Assembly: GCA_937928595.1 (NCBI GenBank)
Contig: CALGJV010000015.1
Span: 37,379 to 101,378 of the forward strand
DNA length: 64,000 nucleotides
Origin: an uncultured Phycisphaerae bacterium
GTDB lineage: Bacteria > Planctomycetota > Phycisphaerae > UBA1845 > Fen-1342
Direction of reading: 5' to 3'
Under the pieces are notes generated by a model. That model was not told the origin of the DNA. It ran no database searches and worked only from the letters and a program-made list of their open reading frames with translations. The translations under genes were made by a program, and so were the position numbers. Shown here piece after piece: positions 36,929-44,391 of this stretch. The stretch's first letter is position 1. Each line of letters starts with the position of its first letter.

Positions 36929-38497
36929 TCACACACCCACTGCCGTGAGAATGTGTCGAGCGGCCGCGATACCGGACTCGGCAGCGCCGTTCAGGTAGCC
37001 CGCGCTGTCCGCGCTGCAGTGTTCGCCCGCGAAGTGCACCGGACCCGCGGGCTGGCCGAGCACGCCCGCGAAACGCGTGTACTGCCCGACGCCCCAGCAC
37101 GAGTAGCTTCCCCGCGTCCACGGGTGGCTCGGCCAGTGGAACCGCTCGACGCGGCCGGTGCTCGCCCGCGCAGCGCCGGGGAAGATGCGGTCCAGCGCCG
37201 GCAGGTGCCGGCCGGCCTGTTGCGACGGCGTCCCGATGCCGCTTTCGGCGCCCGCGGCGCCCCCGAGGTAGATCGTGTACCCCGCACCGGCGACGCCCTG
37301 CCCCCGGCCGTGGTCCCAGCCCGATTGCAACGCCAGGTCGGTGAACAGCTCACCGCCGAAGCCGCGGCCGCGCCACACCGGCTCCGCGAACCCAAGCAGG
37401 AGCTTCGCGTTCGTCCCATAGCACAGCTCGGCGATCGCCTGCCGCTGGACCGGCGGCAGGTCGCAAGCGAGTCGCACCGTGCGCAGCGTCGTGAACGGAA
37501 CCGCCAGAACCACGAAGTCGGCCGCCGTGTCGTGAACCGCGCCGCCCGCCCGCTCGAAGGTCAGAGTGCAGCGCCGGCCGTCCGACCGCAGCGCGACCAG
37601 CCGATGCTCGGTCGCCACCGGCCGCTCGAGCCGCCGCGCCAGCTCGTCCGTAATGCGCTGCGTCCCGCCCACCACTTTGTACCGCTGGTCGCTGACACCA
37701 TAGAGCTCCAGCCGGCCGCCGCTCGTATCGGGGTTGATGAGCATGAGCAGGTTCAGCGCGGACTGCGCGCCGGGGTCCAGCCCGTACTCCGTTACGAACG
37801 CGACCTCCAGCACCCGCCGCGCGACACCGCGCGCCCCGAGCCGGTCGAGATACTCGGCCAGTGACAGCCGGTCGAACGCCGCCGTCCGGGCGGCGGGGCC
37901 CGGCGGCGACTCGTCCCCGAGGCTCAGCACGTCGCGCTCGATCGCCCCGGCCAGCGGCCGGAACGCGGCGACAATTTCCGCTTCGGAGTAGTGCCGGCCG
38001 TCGAAGTAGTACGCGATCGGCCGAAGCGCGGCGGAGTCGGCCTGCATGTCCCGTAGGCTAAGGCCCAACTCGCGCACCAGGTCGCGAAGCACCACATGCC
38101 CGGAGTCGATGAACTCGCCGCCGAGCTCGGTGACGAGCCCCGGAGCGAGCACGTCGCGCACCGTGAACGCCCGGCCGCCCACGCGGCCCGCGGCCTCATA
38201 GACGTCCACGGCTAGACCGGTCTGCTCCAGGCGGTACGCGGCGGTAAGACCCGCGAGCCCGGCCCCCACCACGGCGACCCGCGGACTCTCGCGGCGACGC
38301 GCGGCCGCCCTCCCTCCCGGCGTGCGACAGCCGGGGAGCGCGCGGCCGACCAAGGCAGTACCGGCGAGCGCGCCCCACCATTTCAGGAACGCCCGGCGGC
38401 CGACGGGAGTTGCGGGTGTGGTGTGTTGAAGGGACTCGAGCACGGAAGCGTCGCGCAGCGCGCGCCGCACGTGGGCCAACAGCGGGGTTCGACTCAT
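36929..38497 (-). CDS. Tat-exported flavin monoamine oxidase family protein
   Basis: The 522-residue protein has a twin-arginine signal with GRRAFLKW (about residues 32-39) and a hydrophobic stretch after it, and a downstream Cys in ALPGCR that could be lipid-modified. The mature part begins with an FAD-binding Rossmann motif VAVVGAGLAGLTAAYRLEQ and GGRAFTV, and ends with the flavin-family signature HFAGEHCSADSAGYLNGA. It would oxidise an amine or polyamine in the periplasm; the substrate is unknown. The start at 38497 has GGAG ten bases upstream. Confidence 0.9.
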   Translation of the reverse strand: MSRTPLLAHVRRALRDASVLESLQHTTPATPVGRRAFLKWWGALAGTALVGRALPGCRTPGGRAAARRRESPRVAVVGAGLAGLTAAYRLEQTGLAVDVYEAAGRVGGRAFTVRDVLAPGLVTELGGEFIDSGHVVLRDLVRELGLSLRDMQADSAALRPIAYYFDGRHYSEAEIVAAFRPLAGAIERDVLSLGDESPPGPAARTAAFDRLSLAEYLDRLGARGVARRVLEVAFVTEYGLDPGAQSALNLLMLINPDTSGGRLELYGVSDQRYKVVGGTQRITDELARRLERPVATEHRLVALRSDGRRCTLTFERAGGAVHDTAADFVVLAVPFTTLRTVRLACDLPPVQRQAIAELCYGTNAKLLLGFAEPVWRGRGFGGELFTDLALQSGWDHGRGQGVAGAGYTIYLGGAAGAESGIGTPSQQAGRHLPALDRIFPGAARASTGRVERFHWPSHPWTRGSYSCWGVGQYTRFAGVLGQPAGPVHFAGEHCSADSAGYLNGAAESGIAAARHILTAVGV

Positions 38498-38767
38498 TTC
38501 GCGTGATCTCCAGTGGCCGCCCAGTCTAAGCGTGGCTCCCAATTCCCGACAGCCCCGGGTAGCCGCGCCGCGGGCCGACGCTGTTCAGCCGACAGCCGCT
38601 TGTCCGCCGGTTGCGCGCGTGGTACACTCATGCGAGTTCGAGGCCATTTCTGCGGTAGGACGTGGACCGCTTGGGGGCCACACATGAACACGCCAGAGAC
38701 GTATGAAGTGCGCACACAGTACGCATCACACAAGCCACGGACGGTCTGACCGGTCGCCGGCCGCGGC
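38498..38767. other. Gene-less stretch upstream of the propeller remnant
   Basis: About 270 bases hold no recognisable gene. A GGTACACT is present near 38627 just before an in-frame ATG of a short meaningless frame. I searched all forward frames for the missing N-terminal repeats of the remnant and saw none, so the 5' part is not simply frameshifted here. Confidence 0.4.
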
Positions 38768-39340
38768 GTGCCGCACGATCATTTCGCGCGCTGGAACGGT
38801 TCCGCCCGGGAAGCGGTCCCCGCCCGGAGCGGCGGCTGGGCCATGGCCGCCGCGGCGTGCGACCCGCGCGACAAGGGCCCGGAGCCGGCCGAGTGGTATC
38901 TGGCCGGCAACTTCACCAGCGCCGGCGATCAGCCGGCCGCGCACCTGGCGCGCCGGACGGCCACGGGCTGGACCGGGCTCGACGAAGGTGCCGACGGCCC
39001 CGCGCACGCGTGGGCCCTCTTCGACTCGGACGACACGGTTGGAGACCCCGGCCTGCTCTATCTGGCCGGTGCGTTCAACTACGTCGGCAATGAAACGGGA
39101 GAGGCGGGACACATCGCGTGCTGGGGGCCGCTGTTTCGTTACGGCGCGCGGCGCGGCGACCTCAACTGCGACGGCCGAGTCGATTTCGACGACGTCGATC
39201 CGTGCGTTCTGGCCCTGAGCGCCCCGGAGCAGTACGCGGTGCAGTATCCGGGCTGCGACGCGCTTGCGGCGGACTGCGACGACGACGGCGCGGTGAGCTT
39301 CGACGATGTCGAAGCGTTCGTCCGCTTGCTGGGCGGCTGA
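38768..39340 (+). pseudogene. C-terminal remnant of an exported propeller-type protein with dockerin-like tail
   Basis: The 190-residue frame opens abruptly at a GTG with no signal peptide. It reads HFARWNGSAREAV, WYLAGNFTSAGDQPA, LARRTATGWTGLDEG and LYLAGAFNYVG, repeats of the kind found in large secreted planctomycete proteins (ARW-G-x-W..L followed by Y-x-x-G-x-F). It ends with two dockerin-like loops, GDLNCDGRVDFDDVDPCVL and DCDDDGAVSFDDVEAFVRLL. Full-length members have many more repeats and a signal peptide. I therefore read it as the C-terminal end of a gene whose 5' part was lost. A short functional protein is less likely. Confidence 0.6.
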
Positions 39341-39634
39341 TCCACGTGGAACCGGGTAGCGCGTCGGAACGTCGAGACGTAGCGTCCGTGGCCGTTGTTA
39401 TCGGCCGTTCCGTCGACGCGCAGAGAATTACGCGTTGACCGACCCCAGGGGGACGACTAGTCTTACAGCAGAAACGCTGTGGATGCCCGGCTGACAACGC
39501 GTGGGCAGCCGGTTTCGTGGTGCCCCTCGGGCGCAATGGGCCGACTCTCTCGCCCTCGTACACCGGGATCCGTCCTGCTGATCGGCCCGTTGGGTCGCCG
39601 GTGCGCGGCGACCCGTCTGCGTTGGGAGCATTCC
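39341..39634. other. Upstream region of the metalloprotease gene
   Basis: About 294 bases without a supported gene. TTGACC at about 39435 followed after 17 bases by TAGTCT is a weak promoter candidate. The ribosome site GGGAG for the downstream gene is at its right end. Confidence 0.35.
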
Positions 39635-42412
39635 ATGCCGCGTTCAGTTCATCTTCGGGCGTCTTCCCTGGCTCTGGTCTGCGGGCTGCTGCTCGCGAGC
39701 ACGCTCGCCGCGCGAGCGCACGGCCCCAACCACCGCGCGGCGGACGATCCGACAGCGCCACCCCCAGCGGGCATTCCGGTGTACATCGTGTCGCTGGAGC
39801 CCGAGTTGAGCACGCTCTATTGCGACGGTAGCCAGATCGAGATCCAGAGCGAAGCGCACTGGCGCTTCATGTGCAACTCCGATCTCCGGGGTCGGACCGC
39901 GCTCGAGCTGGAACAGATCGCCCACGCGCACGACGCCGTGCTGGCAGACGGGCCGGTGCTGACGGTCGACCAGCGCATCCGCGGGGCGGGGATCAACATC
40001 GTCTTCAACCTGGGCGGATCGGTGCCCTCGGCCGCCATTCCGGCGTTCGCCGCGGCCGAGACCTACATCGAGAACCTGTTCAGCGACCCGATCACCGTGA
40101 GCATCGACGTGACGTTTCAATCGCTGCCGAGCGGCGTGATCGGAGCCACGTCGTCGCAGTACGTCACGAACGTGACGTACGCGACGTCCCGCAGCGGTCT
40201 CATCAACGGCATGGACTCGAACGACTTCATCCAGAACTACCTGCCGCTCGGCAACACGATCCCCGTTCGCTACAACGGCAACAGCAGCACCATCACCAAC
40301 GAGGGGTTCATCAACTGGACGCGTGCCAACTACCGGGCGACGGTGGGCACGACTTCGGGAACAGCCGCTTCGATGGCCTTCAGCACGTCGATGGCGTTCG
40401 ATTACGACCCGTCGGACGGGGTGCCCGGCTCGCTGATCTCATTCGTGGATGTCGTGATTCACGAGGTGGGGCACGCCCTCGGCTTTGTCTCCGGTGCCGA
40501 CAGTACGACCGCATCGTACATGAACGCGATGGACATCTTCCGGTTCCAGCGCACCGACGGCGCGTTTGACTACAACCCCGACACGCCCGAGGAGTGGCAG
40601 GTTCGCCCGCGGCTCGTGCACTACAACACGCCCAACGACGAGCACTGTCTGGACGTGGCGGGCAGCACGCTCGATTACTGGATGGAAGACGGCAACCCGT
40701 GGCAGGCCAGCCACTTCAAAGAGCAGACGCCGCCGATCGGATTGATGGACCCGGCGCTGGCCAACGGCGAGACCCGCTATCCGAACTACTTCACCACGCG
40801 CGACATCGCCGTCTTCGACGCCATCGGCTACGACTACCCGCCCTGCGAGGGCGTGACGATCGGCACGCAGCCGAGCCCGCAGACAGTCAACGTCGGCCAG
40901 ACGGCGGTGTTCACCGTGGGCGCGAGCGGAACCGCTCCGCTCACCTACCAGTGGCGCAAAGGCGGCGACCCCCTGATCGACGACGGCCGCGTGACCGGGT
41001 CCGCCACCGCGACGCTGACGATCACGAACGTCGGCACCCTCGATGCCGGTCTGTACGACGTGGTGGTCAACAACCCGTGCAACAACCCGCAGACCAGCAG
41101 CCCCGCGCAGCTCACGGTCCTGCGCCCCCCGACGATCTCGCAGCACCCGCAGAGCATCACACGCTGCGTGGGCACCAGCGCCAGCTTCTCGGTCACCGCC
41201 TCCGGAACCTCGCCGCTCAGCTATCAGTGGCGCAAGGGGGGAAACAACCTGAGCAACGGCGGCAACATCAGCGGCGCGACCACCGCCACGCTGACGATTA
41301 ACCCGGTCGGCACCGCCGACGCCGGCAGCTACGACTGCGTCGTGACGAACGTCGCCGGGTCGGCGACCAGCAACCCGGCCACGCTCACGGTGAATACCCC
41401 CGTGTCGATCACGCAGCACCCGACCAGCATCACGGTGAACTCCGGCAGCCCGGCCTCTTTCAGTGTCACGGCCACGGGCACCGGCCTCGCGTACCAGTGG
41501 CGCAAGGGCGGCAACAACCTGAGCAACGGCGGTAACATCAGCGGCGCGACCTCCGCGACGCTGAGCATCAACCCGACGAGCCCGGCCGACGTCGGCAGTT
41601 ACGACTGCGTGGTGAGCAACACCTGCGGCTCGCAAACCAGCAACGCCGCCACGCTCGGCATCAACGTGGCGCCGAGCTTCACGCAGCACCCGAGCCCCCA
41701 GAGCGCGTGTCCCGGCGGCAGCGCGTCGTTCAGCGTCGCGGCCACCGGCACGCCCGCGCCGACCTACCGGTGGCGCAAGAACGGATCCGACCTCAGTGAC
41801 GGCGGCAACATCAGCGGTGCGACCACCGCGACCCTGACGATCAACCCTGTCAGCCCGAGCGACGCCGCGAGCTACGACTGCGTTGCGACCAACGCCGCCG
41901 GCTCGGTCCCCAGCAACGCCGCGGCTCTGACCGTACCCGCCGGCCCGACGATCATCGGACACCCGGCGAGCACGACCGCCGCGGTCGGCGGCACGGCCTC
42001 GTTCTCCGTGACGGCGACGGGCGACGGCCTGTCGTTCCGCTGGCGCAAGGGCGGGAACGAGTTGAGCGACGGCGGCCCCATCAGCGGAGCGCTGACGGCG
42101 ACGCTGTCGATCAACCCCGTGGCCCTCGGCGACGCCGGCGATTACGACTGCGTCGTGACGAACACCTGCGGCTCGCAGACCAGCAACGCCGCGACGCTCA
42201 CGGTCGGTTCGCCGTTCGTCACCGGTGACACGAACTGCGACGGCGTCGTCAACTTCGACGACATCGACCCGTTCGTGGTGGCGTTGAGTGGCCAGCCCGG
42301 CTACGAGGCCACGTACCCGGGCTGCCGCTGGTTGAACGCCGACTGCGACCTCGACGGTGACGTCGACTTCGACGACATCGATGCGTTCGTGGCACTGCTC
42401 GGCGGCGGCTGA
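39635..42412 (+). CDS. Exported zincin-like metalloprotease with five Ig-like repeats and a dockerin-like tail
   Basis: The 925-residue product has a signal peptide (about residues 1-27), a metalloprotease-like region with VVIHEVGHALGFVSG (HEVGH at 276-280), five tandem Ig-like domains of about 90 residues (about 405-860, each with the QWRKGG..L core strand and YDCVV near its end), and two C-terminal loops GDTNCDGVVNFDDIDPFVV and DCDLDGDVDFDDIDAFVALL. The order protease, Ig, dockerin-like suggests a secreted or surface-held enzyme. The third zinc ligand is not certain. GGGAG lies six bases before the chosen ATG; an upstream frame adds 52 unlike residues. Confidence 0.85.
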   Translation: MPRSVHLRASSLALVCGLLLASTLAARAHGPNHRAADDPTAPPPAGIPVYIVSLEPELSTLYCDGSQIEIQSEAHWRFMCNSDLRGRTALELEQIAHAHDAVLADGPVLTVDQRIRGAGINIVFNLGGSVPSAAIPAFAAAETYIENLFSDPITVSIDVTFQSLPSGVIGATSSQYVTNVTYATSRSGLINGMDSNDFIQNYLPLGNTIPVRYNGNSSTITNEGFINWTRANYRATVGTTSGTAASMAFSTSMAFDYDPSDGVPGSLISFVDVVIHEVGHALGFVSGADSTTASYMNAMDIFRFQRTDGAFDYNPDTPEEWQVRPRLVHYNTPNDEHCLDVAGSTLDYWMEDGNPWQASHFKEQTPPIGLMDPALANGETRYPNYFTTRDIAVFDAIGYDYPPCEGVTIGTQPSPQTVNVGQTAVFTVGASGTAPLTYQWRKGGDPLIDDGRVTGSATATLTITNVGTLDAGLYDVVVNNPCNNPQTSSPAQLTVLRPPTISQHPQSITRCVGTSASFSVTASGTSPLSYQWRKGGNNLSNGGNISGATTATLTINPVGTADAGSYDCVVTNVAGSATSNPATLTVNTPVSITQHPTSITVNSGSPASFSVTATGTGLAYQWRKGGNNLSNGGNISGATSATLSINPTSPADVGSYDCVVSNTCGSQTSNAATLGINVAPSFTQHPSPQSACPGGSASFSVAATGTPAPTYRWRKNGSDLSDGGNISGATTATLTINPVSPSDAASYDCVATNAAGSVPSNAAALTVPAGPTIIGHPASTTAAVGGTASFSVTATGDGLSFRWRKGGNELSDGGPISGALTATLSINPVALGDAGDYDCVVTNTCGSQTSNAATLTVGSPFVTGDTNCDGVVNFDDIDPFVVALSGQPGYEATYPGCRWLNADCDLDGDVDFDDIDAFVALLGGG
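40850..42205 (+). repeat. Tandem Ig-domain repeats inside the metalloprotease gene
   Basis: Five in-frame units of about 270 bases each encode Ig-like domains. The second and third are most alike: a block starting CAGTGGCGCAAGGG occurs at 41225 and again at 41495 and stays nearly identical for about 55 bases, which points to recent unit duplication or gene conversion. Confidence 0.8.
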
Positions 42413-42575
42413 CGACTTCCGACACGAACGGCCGGCCGCCGCCCCGCGGCCGCCCCTCCCGCCGCGGCCGACTCCAAAGGGTCGGCCGCGCTGGTCTCGT
42501 CATTCCGCGAAAGCCCCGGCTTTGTAAGGGACAAGGCCGGGCCGTACGGTATCCTACGCGCGGAGCGTGAAACGC

Positions 42576-42776
42576 ATGGTCGGGCCGACGCTGTTCATTC
42601 TGCTGCTCGCGATCGGGGCGCTGATCATCTTCGGCGTGCTGGCGAGCCGCAGCTCCGCTGTGGGCCCGCGCCCGATGCCCCCGCGGACCTGCGCGCACTG
42701 CGGACAGCCGGCGGTGCTCGGCGCCCGCTTCTGCGGCCAGTGCGGTCAGGCACTGCCGCCGGCGAACCTAACCTGA
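42576..42776 (+). CDS. Small membrane-anchored zinc-ribbon protein
   Basis: The 66-residue product has one N-terminal membrane helix (about residues 4-24) followed by a short Pro-rich linker and a zinc ribbon with CAHCGQPAVLGARFCGQCG (two CxxC knuckles, residues 39-57). It ends 13 bases before the first SPFH gene on the same strand and the three genes probably form one operon. GGAG lies ten bases before the ATG at 42576; a GTG at 42567 is too close to that site. The role is unknown; a regulatory or docking partner of the SPFH proteins is inferred from linkage. Confidence 0.72.
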   Translation: MVGPTLFILLLAIGALIIFGVLASRSSAVGPRPMPPRTCAHCGQPAVLGARFCGQCGQALPPANLT

Positions 42777-42789
42777 TGGGAGGATCGAC

Positions 42790-44391
42790 ATGCCCCTCGT
42801 GACTCCGCCCCCCGGCGACGAGCGACTGCGCCGCATTCCGGCCGGCGGGCCGGTCATCCCGCCACGGCTCGTCGCGCTTTTGGCACTGCCGGTCGTCGTG
42901 CTGCTCGGCGTGTGTTACTGGTGGCTCGTTCAGCGGGTCGAAGTGCCCGCCGACCACGTGCTGGTCCTGATCCGCAAGGTCGGGGCGGCGCTGCCGACCG
43001 ACGGTCCGGACGGCGAGCTCGTGACCCAGCAGGTCGTGCTGTACCCGGCCCTGCTCGAGCGGCTCGGCGCGAAGGACCGCACCGACCGCTACAAGGGCAT
43101 CGTGTACGCGCCGCTGGCGGAGGGCCGCCATTTCTTCGACCCGTTCTTCTGGGAGCGCCGCCTCTATCCGGCGATCAACATCGCCCAGGAGGAGATCGGC
43201 ATCAAGGTGCGCAAATACGGCCGGCCGTTGCCCCCGGGCAAGACAGTGGCGACCGAGCCCGACGAGCGCGGGCCGGAGGTGGAGTGGCTGCCGCCGGGCC
43301 GCCACAACCTCAACCCGCTCGCCTACGAGGTGCTGCGGGTCAAGCCGGTCGTGATTCCCCCCGGCCACGTCGGCGTACAGACGCTGTACCACGGGGCGGA
43401 TCCGCAGGACCCCAACCGCTACGTCGTCGCGGCCGGCGAGCGCGGCGTGCAGCCGGATGTCCTGCCGCCCGGCATGTACTACAACAACCCCTACGTGCGC
43501 CGCATTGACGCGATCGACGTCCGCAGCCACACGCTCGACCTGAGCGGCGCTGACTGCATTCGCTTCCCGTCGAACGACAGCTTCGAGATCCTCGTCGACT
43601 GCACCGTCGAGTACGCCATCCGTCAGGACCTCGCGCCGTACGTGCTCGTCGCGATCGGCGTCCACGACGACATTCGCGACAAGCTGATCCTGCCGTACGT
43701 GCGGTCGTTGTGCCGGATCGAGGGCTCGAAGCTCCAGGCCCGGGACTTCATCGCCGGCGAGACGCGCTCGGTCTTCCAGAAGCGGCTTTTCGACGGCCTG
43801 CGGCAGCAGTGCTACGCCCAGGGCATCGAGACCCGCTCGGCCCTGATCCGCCGGATCGTCCCGCCACAGGAGATCGCGGGCCCGATCAGCGATCGCCAGC
43901 TCGCCGAGCAGCAGATCAAGCAGTACGAGAACGAGATGAGCTTGGCGCTCTCCGAGGCCAAACTCGTCGAGCAGCAGGAAATGCAGCAGCAGAACCAGGC
44001 CATCGGCCAGGCCAATCGCGAGGTCGTCGCGGTCGTCAAGGAAGCCGATCAGCAGAAGGCGGTCGCGCTGACCGCGGCCCAGCAGCGTCTGGCGGTCGCC
44101 CGGCTGAATCTGGAGGCCGCGCGCGAAACGGCCGCCGCTCTGCTGGCGCGCGGCCGGGCCGAGGCCGAGGTCCGGCTGCTCCAGTACCAGGCCGAGGCCG
44201 AGCCGCTCCGGGCGGCCATCGCGGCCTACGGCAGCGGCGAGGCCTATGCCCAGTTCTTCTTCTACCAGAAGCTCGCTCCGGCGCTGAAGACCGTGCTGGC
44301 AAGCACCGACGGGCCGTTCGCCGAAATCTTCCGGGCGTTGACCCCGGAGCGCCCGGCCGCGGAATCGTCGACGAAAGGAGGCCGGCCATGA
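42790..44391 (+). CDS. SPFH/Band-7 membrane protein with three N-terminal L-P-G-x-x-x-N-P modules
   Basis: The 533-residue protein has one membrane helix (about residues 28-48), then a long pre-core region, an SPFH/Band-7 core (about 245-360) and a coiled coil rich in Glu, Gln and Ala (about 370-465). The pre-core shows three copies of a short module: LAEGRHFFDPFF (109-120), LPPGRHNLNPLA (167-178) and LPPGMYYNNPYV (225-236). Normal SPFH proteins have one such PG-x-H/Y-x-x-x-P-F entry motif. SPFH proteins form large membrane rings or microdomain scaffolds. The stop overlaps the ATG of the second SPFH gene (ATGATG), so they are translationally coupled. Confidence 0.88.
   Translation: MPLVTPPPGDERLRRIPAGGPVIPPRLVALLALPVVVLLGVCYWWLVQRVEVPADHVLVLIRKVGAALPTDGPDGELVTQQVVLYPALLERLGAKDRTDRYKGIVYAPLAEGRHFFDPFFWERRLYPAINIAQEEIGIKVRKYGRPLPPGKTVATEPDERGPEVEWLPPGRHNLNPLAYEVLRVKPVVIPPGHVGVQTLYHGADPQDPNRYVVAAGERGVQPDVLPPGMYYNNPYVRRIDAIDVRSHTLDLSGADCIRFPSNDSFEILVDCTVEYAIRQDLAPYVLVAIGVHDDIRDKLILPYVRSLCRIEGSKLQARDFIAGETRSVFQKRLFDGLRQQCYAQGIETRSALIRRIVPPQEIAGPISDRQLAEQQIKQYENEMSLALSEAKLVEQQEMQQQNQAIGQANREVVAVVKEADQQKAVALTAAQQRLAVARLNLEAARETAAALLARGRAEAEVRLLQYQAEAEPLRAAIAAYGSGEAYAQFFFYQKLAPALKTVLASTDGPFAEIFRALTPERPAAESSTKGGRP

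Noticed and set aside
38703..39218. Alternative plus frame of 171 codons in the propeller remnant
   Set aside because: Wrong frame; the repeats and dockerin-like loops are in the frame 38768-39340.
40850..42205. Tandem repeats considered as a CRISPR or satellite array
   Set aside because: The period is about 270 bases and the units code for Ig-like domains in one open frame.
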